Shown here piece after piece: positions 48,575 to 58,700 of a stretch of 64,000 nt of DNA. Each line of letters starts with the position of its first letter. Positions within the stretch are counted from its first letter, which is position 1. The position numbers and the translations under genes are program-made. The stretch spans positions 5,828,001 through 5,892,000 of the forward strand of contig NZ_CP023699.1 of assembly GCF_008704495.1 (NCBI RefSeq). The letters are read 5' to 3'. The notes under the pieces were generated by a model. That model saw nothing but the letters and a program-made list of their open reading frames with translations, was not told the DNA's origin and did not search any database. The DNA comes from Streptomyces kanamyceticus. Lineage in GTDB: Bacteria; Actinomycetota; Actinomycetes; Streptomycetales; Streptomycetaceae.

Positions 48575-49489
48575 ATGACTGAGTCTCACCCCCCGCACCC
48601 CAGGATCACCAAGGCGGTCATCCCCGCCGCCGGCCTCGGCACGCGCTTCCTGCCCGCCACGAAGGCGACTCCCAAGGAAATGCTGCCGGTCGTCGACAAG
48701 CCGGCGATCCAGTACGTGGTCGAGGAGGCCGTCTCCGCCGGTCTCGACGATGTCCTCATGATCACGGGCCGCAACAAGCGCCCCCTGGAGGACCACTTCG
48801 ACCGCAACTACGAGCTGGAGTCCGCCCTCCTGAAGAAGGGCGACGAGGCCCGCCTCGCCAAGGTCCAGGAGCCCAGCGACCTGGCGACCATGCACTACGT
48901 ACGTCAGGGCGACCCCAAGGGGCTCGGTCACGCCGTCCTGTGCGCCGCTCCGCACGTGGGCCACGAGCCGTTCGCCGTCCTCCTCGGCGACGACCTCATC
49001 GACCCGCGCGACCCGCTGCTCGCCCGCATGGTCGAGATCCAGGCGCGGCACGGCGGCAGCGTCATCGCGCTCATGGAGGTGGACCCGCAGCAGATCCACC
49101 TCTACGGCTGCGCGGCCGTCGAGGCCACCGCCGACGGCGACGACGTCGTCAAGGTCACCGACCTGGTCGAGAAGCCGGACCCCGCGGACGCCCCGTCGAA
49201 CTACGCGATCATCGGCCGCTACGTCCTGGACCCGAACGTCTTCGACGTGCTGCGCAAGACCGAGCCGGGCCGCGGCGGCGAGATCCAGCTCACCGACGCC
49301 CTCCAGCAGCTCGCCGCGGACGAGAAGGTCGGCGGCCCGGTGCACGGCGTCGTCTTCAAGGGCCGCCGCTATGACACCGGGGACCGCGGCGACTATCTGC
49401 GTGCCATTGTCAGACTCGCGTGCGAACGTGAAGATCTGGGCCCGGACTTCCAGGCCTGGCTTCGCAGTTACGTCACCGAGGAGATGTAG
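48575..49489 (+). CDS. galU: UTP-glucose-1-phosphate uridylyltransferase
   Basis: 304 residues. KAVIPAAGLGTRFLPATKAT PKEMLPVVDKPAIQYVVEEA is the nucleotide-binding signature of GalU, followed by GHAVLCAAPHVGHEPFAVLLGDD in meaning (LGDDLIDPRDPLLA) and VEKPDPADAPSNYAIIGRYV. It makes UDP-glucose for cell-wall and exopolysaccharide synthesis. It leads the galU-glp-moaC-mog-GNAT-sepX block, and its stop is four bases before the glp TTG start. Confidence 0.94.
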   Translation: MTESHPPHPRITKAVIPAAGLGTRFLPATKATPKEMLPVVDKPAIQYVVEEAVSAGLDDVLMITGRNKRPLEDHFDRNYELESALLKKGDEARLAKVQEPSDLATMHYVRQGDPKGLGHAVLCAAPHVGHEPFAVLLGDDLIDPRDPLLARMVEIQARHGGSVIALMEVDPQQIHLYGCAAVEATADGDDVVKVTDLVEKPDPADAPSNYAIIGRYVLDPNVFDVLRKTEPGRGGEIQLTDALQQLAADEKVGGPVHGVVFKGRRYDTGDRGDYLRAIVRLACEREDLGPDFQAWLRSYVTEEM

Positions 49490-49493
49490 CACT

Positions 49494-50840
49494 TTGAGCA
49501 GCAGCACGACGACACCGGTCACCGGCCAGAACCACCTCTGGTCGGTGGACGAGCACGTGGACGACATCCTCGGCACGGTCCGCCCGCTGGAACCCATCGA
49601 GCTCCAACTCCTCGACGCCCAGGGCTGCGTGCTCGTCGAGGACGTCACGGTGCCCGTCTCGCTGCCGCCCTTCGACAACAGCTCCATGGACGGGTACGCG
49701 GTGCGCGTCGCCGATGTCGCGGGCGCGAGCGAGGAGTTCCCCGCCGTCCTGACCGTCATCGGCGACGTGGCCGCGGGCGCGGGCGCCGGACCCACCGTCG
49801 GCGCGGGGCAGGCCGCGCGCATCATGACCGGTGCCCCGCTGCCGCCCGGCGCCGAGGCCGTCGTCCCCGTGGAGTGGACCGACGGAGGCCTCGGCGAGGG
49901 CCCCGTCTCCGGCATGCGCGCCCACAGCGCGGCCCCCGAGGGCGCGTCGGGCGAGGTCCGTGTGCACCGCCCCGCCGAGGCACGCGCGCACGTACGCGCG
50001 CGTGGCAGCGACGTCCAGGCGGGCGACCGCGCCCTGACCGCGGGCACGGTGCTCGGTGCGCCGCAGATCGCCCTGCTCGCCGCGATCGGCCGCGGCACGG
50101 TGAAGGTGCGCCCGCGCCCGCGCGTGGTCGTCATGTCCACCGGCAGCGAACTGATCCAGCCGGGCGAGGAGTTGGCCGAGGGGCAGATCTACGACTCCAA
50201 CAGCTTCGCCCTCACGGCGGCCGCCAGGGACGCCGGAGCCATCGCCTACCGGGTCGGCGCGGTGGCCGACGACGCGGAGACGCTGCGCTCCACCATCGAG
50301 GACCAGCTGATCCGCGCCGACCTCATCGTCACCACGGGCGGCGTGAGCGTCGGCGCGTACGACGTCGTCAAGGAGGCCCTGTCCGCCATCGGCGACCCCG
50401 ACGACGAGGAGGGCATCGGGGCGGGCAGCGGCGTGGAGTTCCGCAAGCTCGCCATGCAGCCGGGCAAGCCGCAGGGCTTCGGCTCGATCGGCCCCGACCA
50501 CACGCCGCTCCTCGCGCTGCCGGGCAACCCCGTGTCGTCGTACGTCTCCTTCGAGATCTTCGTGCGCCCCGCGATCCGCGCCCTGATGGGCCTCCCGGAG
50601 GTGCACAGGCCCACCACGCGCGCGGAGCTGGTCGCGGACAAGGCGCTCGGCTCTCCCGAGGGACGCCGACAGTTCCTGCGCGGGAAGTACGACGCGGAGG
50701 CCGGTGAAGTGACGCCCGTGGGCGGTTCCGGTTCGCATCTGATCGCCGCGCTCGCGCACGCGGACGCGCTGATCGTCGTCCCCGAGGCCACCACATCGGT
50801 GGAGCCCGGCACCGACGTCGAGGTGGTCCTGCTCGGCTGA
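49494..50840 (+). CDS. glp: Gephyrin-like molybdotransferase Glp (MoeA family)
   Basis: 448 residues from a TTG at 49494 with GAGGAG eleven bases upstream, tightly linked to galU. MoeA features are [57 protein letters not shown] and [17 protein letters not shown], with [20 protein letters not shown]. By family it inserts molybdate into molybdopterin. In Streptomyces and Corynebacterium the gene in this context (with sepX/glpR nearby) is the gephyrin-like Glp that also joins the division machinery. I favour Glp because sepX is in the same block. Confidence 0.88.
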   Translation: MSSSTTTPVTGQNHLWSVDEHVDDILGTVRPLEPIELQLLDAQGCVLVEDVTVPVSLPPFDNSSMDGYAVRVADVAGASEEFPAVLTVIGDVAAGAGAGPTVGAGQAARIMTGAPLPPGAEAVVPVEWTDGGLGEGPVSGMRAHSAAPEGASGEVRVHRPAEARAHVRARGSDVQAGDRALTAGTVLGAPQIALLAAIGRGTVKVRPRPRVVVMSTGSELIQPGEELAEGQIYDSNSFALTAAARDAGAIAYRVGAVADDAETLRSTIEDQLIRADLIVTTGGVSVGAYDVVKEALSAIGDPDDEEGIGAGSGVEFRKLAMQPGKPQGFGSIGPDHTPLLALPGNPVSSYVSFEIFVRPAIRALMGLPEVHRPTTRAELVADKALGSPEGRRQFLRGKYDAEAGEVTPVGGSGSHLIAALAHADALIVVPEATTSVEPGTDVEVVLLG

Positions 50841-50925
50841 GAAGGCCGCCCGCGCGGTACCGTGTCGCGCACAACAGGCCCGCGCGCCGCACCGCGCGGG
50901 GCCCGGACCGGGAGCGCCACAGCAC

Positions 50926-51459
50926 ATGACCGCGATTTCCCGGGGGGACACCCCCGGAGCCCCTGAGCAGCAGCGACTGACGCACATCGACGAGGCGGGT
51001 GCCGCCCGCATGGTCGACGTGTCCGAGAAGGACGTGACCGCGCGCACCGCGCGCGCCAGCGGCCGCGTCCTGGTCTCGCCCCGCGTGATCGAGCTGCTGC
51101 GCGGTGAGGGCGTCCCCAAGGGCGATGCCCTCGCCACCGCACGCATCGCGGGCATCATGGGCGCCAAACGCACGCCCGACCTGATCCCGCTCTGCCACCC
51201 ACTGGCGGTCTCCGGAGTGAAACTCGACCTCTCCGTAGCGGACGACGCCGTCGAGATCCTCGCCACCGTGAAGACGACCGACCGTACGGGCGTCGAGATG
51301 GAGGCCCTCACCGCGGTGAGCGTCGCCGCCCTCACCGTGATCGACATGGTGAAGGCCGTCGACAAGGGGGCGGTCATCACGGACGTGCGCGTGGAGGAGA
51401 AGACCGGCGGGAAGTCCGGTACGTGGAACCGCGAGGGACGTGCGGGAGCAGAGGCGTGA
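50926..51459 (+). CDS. moaC: Cyclic pyranopterin monophosphate synthase
   Basis: 177 residues. [40 protein letters not shown] and [40 protein letters not shown] are standard MoaC, with the catalytic residues in the K-x3-LIPLCHP and KAVDK stretches. It completes the first step of molybdenum cofactor synthesis. Its TGA overlaps the next GTG. Confidence 0.95.
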   Translation: MTAISRGDTPGAPEQQRLTHIDEAGAARMVDVSEKDVTARTARASGRVLVSPRVIELLRGEGVPKGDALATARIAGIMGAKRTPDLIPLCHPLAVSGVKLDLSVADDAVEILATVKTTDRTGVEMEALTAVSVAALTVIDMVKAVDKGAVITDVRVEEKTGGKSGTWNREGRAGAEA

Positions 51460-52130
51460 GGGCCGGGAACGTGGGATCGGGCGCGGGCACGGGAGCGGGC
51501 GACGGGCACGGGGCGGCCGCCGCGTCGCGGCCGGATTCGCCGCAGATCCGGGACATGCCGCAGGCCCTGGACACGCCGCTGGCCCCTGACGCATCGCAGG
51601 CCCCGGACACATCGCCGGGCGGCGCGCCGGCCGCGTCGTACAGCGCGCTCGTCGTGACGGCCTCGAACCGCGCGGCGGCCGGGATCTACGCCGACCGCGG
51701 CGGCCCCCTGCTCGCCGATGGCCTGACCGCGCTCGGCTTCGCCGTGGACGGCCCTCAGGTCGTGCCCGACGGCGACCCCGTCGAGCAGGCCCTGCGGGCG
51801 GGTGTCGCGGCCGGATACGACGTCATCCTGACCACCGGCGGCACCGGCATCTCGCCCACCGACCGCACCCCCGACGTCACCCGCCGCGTCATCGACCACG
51901 AGGTGCCCGGCATCGCGGAGGCGATCCGCGCGTACGGCAGGGACAAGGTGCCCACGGCCGTACTCTCCCGGGGCCTCGCCGGAGTCGCGGGCCGCACGCT
52001 CATCGTGAACCTGCCGGGCTCCACCGGCGGCGTACGCGACGGAATCGCCGTCCTGGAGCCGCTGCTCACACACGCCGTGGACCAGCTGCGCGGCGGCGAC
52101 CATCCCAGACCCGCGGGAGGTGCGAGCTGA
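51456..52130 (+). CDS. mog: Molybdopterin adenylyltransferase (MogA/MoaB family)
   Basis: 224 residues from a GTG overlapping the moaC TGA. About 60 N-terminal residues are low complexity (Gly/Ala, then [20 protein letters not shown] from imperfect DNA repeats) and unlike the usual short start. The domain follows: [40 protein letters not shown] and [20 protein letters not shown]. It adenylates molybdopterin before metal insertion by MoeA/Glp. Coupled both upstream and downstream by overlaps. Confidence 0.9.
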   Translation: MRAGNVGSGAGTGAGDGHGAAAASRPDSPQIRDMPQALDTPLAPDASQAPDTSPGGAPAASYSALVVTASNRAAAGIYADRGGPLLADGLTALGFAVDGPQVVPDGDPVEQALRAGVAAGYDVILTTGGTGISPTDRTPDVTRRVIDHEVPGIAEAIRAYGRDKVPTAVLSRGLAGVAGRTLIVNLPGSTGGVRDGIAVLEPLLTHAVDQLRGGDHPRPAGGAS

Positions 52131-52750
52131 ACAGCCCTTCCTGGCCCGTGGAGCTGAGGGACGGAGACATCGCCCTCCGCCCCATAAAGATGCGCGACCA
52201 GCGGCCCTGGCGCGAGGTCAACCGGCGCAACCGCGACTGGCTGCGCCCCTGGGAGGCCACGATTCCGCCGCCCACGCCGAGCGGCCCGATCGTGCACAGG
52301 CCCACCTACCGGCAGATGGTCAGACACCTGCGCGCCGAGGCCAACGCGGGGCGGATGCTGCCCTTCGTCATCGAGTACCAGGGCCGCCTCGTCGGGCAGT
52401 TGACGGTCGCGGGGATCACCTGGGGATCGATGTGCTCGGGGCACGTCGGCTACTGGGTCGACGAGTCCGTCGCGGGCCGCGGTGTGATGCCGACCGCCGT
52501 CGCGCTCGCCGTGGACCACTGCTTCCGCTCGGTCGGGCTGCACCGTATCGAGGTCTGTATTCGCCCGGAGAACACGCCCAGCCGCCGGGTCGTGGAGAAA
52601 CTCGGATTCCGCGAGGAGGGGCTGCGGCCGCGGTATCTGCACATCGACGGAGCCTGGCGCGATCATCTCGTCTTCGCGCTGACGGCCGAAGAGGTACCGG
52701 AAGGGTTGTTGCGCCGCTGGCACCAGGCGCGACCTCGGAACACGGCCTAG
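52127..52750 (+). CDS. GNAT acetyltransferase, RimJ-like
   Basis: About 207 residues. I place the start at CTG 52127 (reading [20 protein letters not shown] if initiated with Met) because GGGAGG lies exactly six bases upstream and the codon overlaps the mog TGA; the in-frame GTG at 52148 has no site. Acetyl-CoA region GHVGYWVDESVAGRGVMPTA and HRIEVCIRPENTPSRRVVEK LGFREEGL are RimJ/RimL-type, which acetylate protein N-termini or small molecules. The gene is conserved at this place in Streptomyces between mog and sepX. Confidence 0.85.
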   Translation: MNSPSWPVELRDGDIALRPIKMRDQRPWREVNRRNRDWLRPWEATIPPPTPSGPIVHRPTYRQMVRHLRAEANAGRMLPFVIEYQGRLVGQLTVAGITWGSMCSGHVGYWVDESVAGRGVMPTAVALAVDHCFRSVGLHRIEVCIRPENTPSRRVVEKLGFREEGLRPRYLHIDGAWRDHLVFALTAEEVPEGLLRRWHQARPRNTA

Positions 52751-52968
52751 TCCGGTTCCCGACCCACGGAAATGAAATAAGTGTTCGAAAATAATCGGCG
52801 ATCGACCGTCTGAGGCTCGTATGAGGCTTGTCTCAGGCATTAATTTCACGGTGACGGCAGCCTGTTGATCGCATCAGTCACAAAAAAAGTTCGAGATATC
52901 AGCCAGATCGTGCGACACACCGGCCGAATTGGCAGATGGCCTCACGCAAACCCCTCTACCGTGTGAGC

Positions 52969-54315
52969 GTGAGCAGCAGCGGCCTCATCTACGCAGTCAT
53001 CGTCGGGGCCTGGGCCGCCTACTTGGTGCCGATGTGGCTCCGTAGGCAGGACGAGCTGAACGAAGCCCGTCCGACGGAACGCTTCAGCACCGCCATCCGG
53101 CTGCTGTCCGGACGGGCGGGCATGGAGCGCCGATACGCCAAGGACCTGCAAGCGCGCTCGCCCGAAGAGGGCGAACAGCGCGGCGAACCGGACGATGTCA
53201 CCGACTCGGTGGACGTCCGGGCCTTCGTCGCGCCTCCGGGCGGCGGCCGGGGGGAGCGGGACTCCAGGGCGGAACGGCGTGAGCGGGGTGAGCGGGCGGA
53301 GCAGGCCGAGCACGCGGCCCGGCACGCGGAGTCCCCGGCCCGGCACGCGGAGTCTCCGGCCCGTCAGGCGGAGCCTCCGGCCCGTCAGAAGGCGCGCCCC
53401 GGACCTGGACCTGGACCTGGACCCGGCGCCGAGCACGAACCCGCATCCGGCGCCGAACGGGAACTCGCCCCGCGGTCCAACGCGTCGCGCGCACAGCGCG
53501 CCGCGTCCGCGGAGGCGGCCGCGCGGGCACGGCGTACGAAGGTGCTCGCCCGACGGCGGCGCACCACGGTCCTGCTCTTCATCGCCTTCACGGTCGGCGC
53601 GGTCGTCGCCGCGGTCGGCGGGCTCGCGTTCCTGTGGGCGCCCGCGGCGCCCGCCCTGCTCCTGAGCGCGTACATCGTCTATCTGCGCGGCCAGGAACGG
53701 CGGCGCTTCGTCTACACGATGGATCGGCGCAGGGCCGAGGTCGCGGCGCAGCGGCTGCGGGAACGCCAGCCGCGCCGCCGTCCCCCGGGCGCGGGCGCGG
53801 AGCCGACTGCCGACGAGTCGGCGGAGGGACCGGCGCCGGAGACGGAGACCGGGCTCTCCGCACTCGCCGCCGACCGCAGGGCCCTGGTGGAGCAGACCGA
53901 CCACGCGGAGTGGGTCGACCAGCAGCGCGAGCGCCAGCGCGGTCCGGGACGCGGCGACAGCTGGGACCCGGTGCCGGTACCGCTGCCGACGTACGTGACC
54001 GCGCCGGTCGCCCCGCGCGCCACCGGCAGCGTCGACCTGGGCGCCCCCGACGCGTGGAGCTCGGCCCGGTCGAGCACGGCGGAGCCGACGGCGGACGCCG
54101 GGGAGTCCTACGAGAACCAGCGGGACGGTTCGGCGGGAAGCGGGAACGCGGACGCTGACGGTGCCGACGACATCGACGGCGCCGATGGTGCCGACGGCGG
54201 CGGGCGCAGTGATGCCCGGCGTGCGGCTTCCGCGCGGCGGGCCCGCGAGCGGGGTCGTACGCCGCTCTTCGATCAGTACGAGGACGGCGAGCGGCCGCGC
54301 GCGGCGAACGAGTGA
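52969..54315 (+). CDS. sepX: Divisome membrane protein SepX (GlpR)
   Basis: About 448 residues from GTG 52969 (VSSSGLIYAVIVGAWAAYLV PMWLRRQDELNEARPTERFS). One N-terminal helix, a long charged/disordered region with tandem ARHAESP-type and GPGPGP repeats (about 53310-53430), then two helices (VLLFIAFTVGAVVAAVGGLA, LLLSAYIVYLRGQERRRF) and another disordered tail. SepX is the Streptomyces protein needed for normal septation, working with the gephyrin-like Glp; the nearby glp supports the call. Alternative starts are 52963 and ATG 52936. TACCGT (52957-52962) fits a -10, so the message may be leaderless. Confidence 0.8.
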   Translation: MSSSGLIYAVIVGAWAAYLVPMWLRRQDELNEARPTERFSTAIRLLSGRAGMERRYAKDLQARSPEEGEQRGEPDDVTDSVDVRAFVAPPGGGRGERDSRAERRERGERAEQAEHAARHAESPARHAESPARQAEPPARQKARPGPGPGPGPGAEHEPASGAERELAPRSNASRAQRAASAEAAARARRTKVLARRRRTTVLLFIAFTVGAVVAAVGGLAFLWAPAAPALLLSAYIVYLRGQERRRFVYTMDRRRAEVAAQRLRERQPRRRPPGAGAEPTADESAEGPAPETETGLSALAADRRALVEQTDHAEWVDQQRERQRGPGRGDSWDPVPVPLPTYVTAPVAPRATGSVDLGAPDAWSSARSSTAEPTADAGESYENQRDGSAGSGNADADGADDIDGADGADGGGRSDARRAASARRARERGRTPLFDQYEDGERPRAANE

Positions 54316-54356
54316 GCCATCGTGAGATCCCCCTGGCTGACCAGCGAGGAGCGGAT

Positions 54357-54386
54357 TTCCGAGCACCCCGATCGGGATGCTAGAGT
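54357..54386 (+). promoter_or_regulatory. Promoter of tRNA-Ala
   Basis: TTCCGA (54357-54362), 18 bases, TAGAGT (54381-54386), with the tRNA beginning 14 bases later. The position and the -10 fit a housekeeping promoter. Confidence 0.5.
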
Positions 54387-54400
54387 TTCACTCGTTGCAA

Positions 54401-54474
54401 GGGCCTGTGGCGCAGTCTGGTAGCGCACCTCGTTCGCATCGAGGGGGTCTGGGGTTCAAATCCCCACAGGTCCA
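54401..54474 (+). tRNA. tRNA-Ala (anticodon CGC)
   Basis: Complete cloverleaf: acceptor GGGCCTG/CAGGTCC with the alanine-specific G3-U70 pair, D arm GCGC...GCGC, anticodon arm CCTCG TTCGCAT CGAGG (anticodon CGC reading GCG), T arm GGGG TTCAAAT CCCC, discriminator A. The CCA end is not encoded. Confidence 0.95.
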
Positions 54475-54511
54475 CTGCACAACCTGTTCACGACTTAGGT
54501 CGGGAATGGAT

Positions 54512-54554
54512 CACGAGATCCCGCCCAACTCATCGAGTTGGGCGGGATCTCGTG
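54512..54554 (+). terminator. Terminator after tRNA-Ala
   Basis: A 20-bp perfect stem (54512-54531 with 54535-54554) and an ATC loop, followed by TTTCTG, 37 bases after the tRNA. Confidence 0.85.
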
Positions 54555-54711
54555 TTTCTGAGGCTTGGTTCGGCAGGACTGGCGCTCCGGGAAGCTCGCG
54601 GTGGCGTCGTGGACGCGTCGAGTGGAGCGTGCGATGGGTACGCGGGCATGCCGAAGTGGCCGCAGGGCCGGAGTGCTGGTGTCCCACGGCGCGTCGGTAT
54701 GGCTTCGGCCG

Positions 54712-55090
54712 TTACCGCTGGGGATCTATGTTTTGGGCGGGGCGTGCGGGCGTGTTGACGCCGCTCCGATCCCTTCCGGTCGCATCCGGCTCGTAGGGGT
54801 CTCGGGGGACTAAGGCGATCGTGTAGCGCTCAGTCCTCCACAGTCGTCTGGTGCGCAGGAACGACTCGATGGTCCTGAGGTTCTCGACCATCAGCTGCAC
54901 TGCGGCCATGAGTGCCGGGGCGACGCGGCCGTTGAGTCCTTCGACGTGACTGTGCAGGCTGCGGAAGGCGCGTTGCCGGGCGGTCCTGCCCTAGGGAAAG
55001 TCTTGGCGGAGCTTGGGCATGGTGCCGGCCGGCACGGTGATCGTGGACGGCTGGCAGATGGACGGGCGCCGGTGCGCGGGCAGGTCTGGT
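54712..55090 (-). pseudogene. Decayed transposase remnant
   Basis: Reading the minus strand gives ICQPSTITVPAGTMPKLRQD FP, a TAG stop at 54991-54993, then RTARQRAFRSLHSHVEGLNG RVAPALMAAVQLMVENLRTI ESFL. The order (ITVPA..LRQ, then R-x-VEGLNG, then AAVQLMVENLRTIESF) resembles the C-terminus of Streptomyces DDE transposases with an internal deletion as well as the stop. No terminal repeats were found. The assignment is by recall of the pattern. Confidence 0.4.
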
Positions 55091-55772
55091 GGGCGCACGG
55101 TCGGGTGGGCGCGGGGGCGCCGAGGTCGATGGTGTGCGGGTTTCGCACGGGGTGGTGTGGTCGGCCCTGGTGGCGGCGGCTTCGGGCGTTGGCAGTGTTG
55201 CGTTCCTGGGCCCAGGGGGCAGGTGACGGGGCTGGTGCCCGCGGCGGGGCACTGGCGGCGTTTCCCGGCCGTGTTCGTCGGCGGACTGCTTGAGGGGCCT
55301 CGACTGTCTCGCCCTGACTTCCTTCGCAGGCACAGAACACAGTGCGGCATGGGTAGCCGCGCCGTCGGCCGTTTTTCGCGTCCCTCGCTACTCGGTCCCG
55401 TCTTGGCCGTCTCGACGTTCCGCCACCCTCTAGGCGGCCTGCCGTGGACTCGATGATTCGCTCGCGCCTCTGAGCGCCCCGTGGTGTGCAAGTGCGCCGA
55501 CAGCCGAACGACGACTGAAAGCGCTCGGCCTCAGGGTGCTCGCCCCTTCGCTCACCCGCTGTGCGACAGGTCCTACGGGATGTAAACATCCCTTTTGTTT
55601 CCGATTTGGTCACCTTGAGCGAACGGCATGATCAACTATGTGTCGAAGATGGGGCGATATGTTCTATTTGCTCGCATGTCCCGTCTCTGGCTCTATGTGG
55701 CGACTGCATACAGTCCTGGGCTGGTTCCCGTTTTAAGGGAAAGTTCATGTTTTTTTGCAGCTGGGGTGAAAT
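55091..55772. other. Non-coding stretch before the LamG gene
   Basis: No convincing gene is present; the open frames are Arg/Pro-rich shadows. From about 55561 the DNA becomes clearly AT-richer (for example TTTTGTTTCCGATTTGG and GGAAAGTTCATGTTTTTTTG), as is usual for a promoter and leader in a horizontally acquired region. Confidence 0.4.
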
Positions 55773-58700
55773 ATGTGGGGGTTCGCGCCATCGCGCGGTG
55801 CGGCAGGGGCCCTGGCGGGATTGGTGGGTCTGGGGGTGGTGGCCGGTCTGACACCGGCCGCCGCGGTCTCGGGGCCCGTTCCGCCGGATCGGGGCGGGGC
55901 GGCGGCGTCGGCTCAGAAAGCCGACGGCAAGGACCGGTTGAACGCGGATGCCGCCCTGGCAGCGGCCAGGCGGACCGGCGAGCCGGTCGAGGTGACATCG
56001 CTGCGCGGTGAGTCCAGCGACGTCTATGCCGCCGCCGACGGGAACTTGGAGGCGCGGGAGTATCTGCGTCCGGTCCGGGTTCGCGCGGGCAGCGAAGGTT
56101 GGACGCCGGTCGACACCGATTTGGTCAAGGCGTCGGACGGAATGGTCTCCCCGAAGGCGACGGTGGTGCGCCTTGCTTTCTCCGGTGGTGGGGGCGCCCC
56201 GCTGGTGCGGATGACCAAGGCGGGCCGTCATCTGGAGCTGTCCTGGCCGGGCAGGTTGCCCGAGCCACAGCTTGAGGGGGACACGGCCACGTACGCCGAT
56301 GTCCTGCCGGACGTCGACCTGCGCATGGGGGCGCAGGAGGACGGCTTCACGCAGCTTCTCGTGGTCAAGTCGGCCAAGGCTGCGCGCAGTTCGAAACTCG
56401 CTGAGCTGCGGCTGAAGTTGAACGCGGATGGCATGGATGTGCGTGAGGCCGCGGCGGGCAGCCTGGAAGCACTTGACAAGGGCACCAAGAGCCCGGTGTT
56501 CGAGGCGCCGACGCCGATGATGTGGGACTCGAGCGCCAGCGAGGACGGCGCGCAGCAGCCCGAGGCGCAGGCGCGGTTCGCTGCGGCCTTGGCCAGCGAG
56601 GACGGACCGCGCCCGGGAGGGGAGCGCGCGGTCGGTGAGTCCGGCAAGCTGGCGCAGGTCGGGGTGGAGATCCCCGACAGTGGCAAGGAGTTGGTGCTGA
56701 CCCCGGACGCCGATGTCCTCAAGGGCAACGACACCACGTACCCGGTGTTCATCGACCCGCAGTGGTACTCGCCGAGGGCCTCGGCGTGGACGATGGCGTC
56801 GAAGTACTGGGCGGGTTCCCCTCAGTGGAAGTTCAACGGCGAGCACACCGCGGGCCTGGGCTACTGCAACTGGAGCTACTGCAAGCCGCACGACACCAAG
56901 CGGCTCTTCTACCGCATCCCGGTGTCCAAGTTCGCGGGCAAGTCGATCCTGTCCGCCGAGTTCGTGGTGCGCAACACTTGGTCCGCGTCCTGTGGCGCGC
57001 GCAGCGTGGAGCTGTGGCAGACCAAGGACATCTCGTCCTCGACGACGTGGAACTCACAGAACGCGTCCGGCTTCTGGAAGAAGAAGCTGAAGGCGGAGTC
57101 CTTCGCGCACGGCTTCAACGGCTGTGCGTCCAAGGATGCGGAATTCGACGTGAAGTCGGCCGTCCAGTCCGCGGCGAGCAAGCGCGACTCGACGATGACC
57201 TTCGGTATGCAGGCCGGCAGCGAATCGGACAAATACGGCTGGAAGCGCTTCTCCGACAAGGCGTTCCTGCGCGTGAAGTACAACCGCCCGCCGCCACAGG
57301 TGAAGATGTCGCAGCTCAGCATGGAGTACGGCGGTGTCTGCAAGCGCTCCGACAAGGCGGCGAGGGTGCGCACCCTCGGCAAGATCAAGGTCAAGGACGT
57401 CACTGACCCCGACAAGGACAGTGTGTCGGTGCAGTTCCAGGCCAAGTGGGACGCCGGGGACGGCAAGGGCCTGATCGCGCGCTGGAACCCGGCACGTACG
57501 TCGGCAAAGAAGTCCGGTTCGAGGTTCTCCGTCAGCCTGCCGAAGTCCATCCCGGCCAACAAGACCGTGCACTGGTACGTGCGCTCGTACGACGGGGCCC
57601 AGTACTCGCCGTGGTCGCACGCGGGTGACCCGACCGGCTGCTACTTCGTGTACGACACCAGCGTGCCGAGGGCGCCCTCGTTGACCTCGGGCGAGTACCC
57701 GGCTTCTGACCCTGAGAGCCCGGACGACCCGTGGTTCGACGGCGTCGGCCAGTACGGCACGTTCGCGCTCAAGTCGGCTTCCAAGGACGTCGATCGCTAC
57801 CGCTACGGCATCAACACCGATCCCAGCGCGAAGAACGAGATCTCCACCTCCGGCGGCGCCACCAGGGACGTGAAGGTGCTGCCGGGCAAGCCGGGCCTGA
57901 ACTTCGTCACGGCCCAGGCCTTCGACAAGGCGGGCAACGGCTCCGAGATCCGGCTCTACGAGTTCCGGGTGAAGGCTGGTCAACCCGAGCGGGCCACCTG
58001 GAAGTTGGACGAAGGGAGGACCGCCAAGGAGGCCAAGGGGTCTACCCCGGCCCGTGTGGCGACCCTGCACGGCGGGGCGACCCCCGGCGCACAGGGCGTC
58101 CGAGGCCAGGCACTGCAGCTCGACGGCTCCAGCGGGTACGCGGCCACCGACGTCCCGGTCGTCGACACCGACCGCGGATTCACCGTCTCCGCCTGGGCGA
58201 AGCTGGACAAGAAGCCCGAAGGCGCGGCTGTCATCGCCGCCCAGCCGGGCAACCACCGATCCGGCTTCGAGCTGTACTACTCCGCGTACCACGACCGTTG
58301 GGTGTTCAACCAGTACGCGGTCGACTCCACTGATGCTCAGGCGACCCGTGCCATGGCCGACAAGCCCGGTGGGGTCGAGGTCGGCGAGTGGACCCACTTG
58401 GTGGGCTCCTACGACAGCATCGACAGGAAGATCCGCCTCTACATCGACAACAAACTGGCGGGCGAGGCCCCACTGCCAAAGGCATGGAACGCCCGGCGCG
58501 GCCTGATGATCGGCGCGAGTTCGTACGATGGCAAGCCCGGCTCGTACTTCCCCGGTGCGATCGACGACGTCCAGATCTTCGACAAGCGCATCGCAGCCGA
58601 CGAGGTGGACAAGCTGAAACGGCACGAGCGTATCGGCGACCCCGGGCGCCCCGCGATGGCGCTCTTCGCCCTGGACGAGAAGGCCGACGCGACCGAGGTA

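Noticed and set aside
54401..54474. tRNA-Ala as the attachment site of a tyrosine-integrase element.
   Set aside because: No integrase gene and no repeated tRNA 3' end was found downstream within the window. Only the decayed transposase supports mobility.
55561..55851. 96-codon plus-strand frame before the LamG gene, with several cysteines.
   Set aside because: It overlaps the LamG signal peptide region in another frame and ends in Trp/Gly-rich noise. The AT-rich composition fits a promoter region better.
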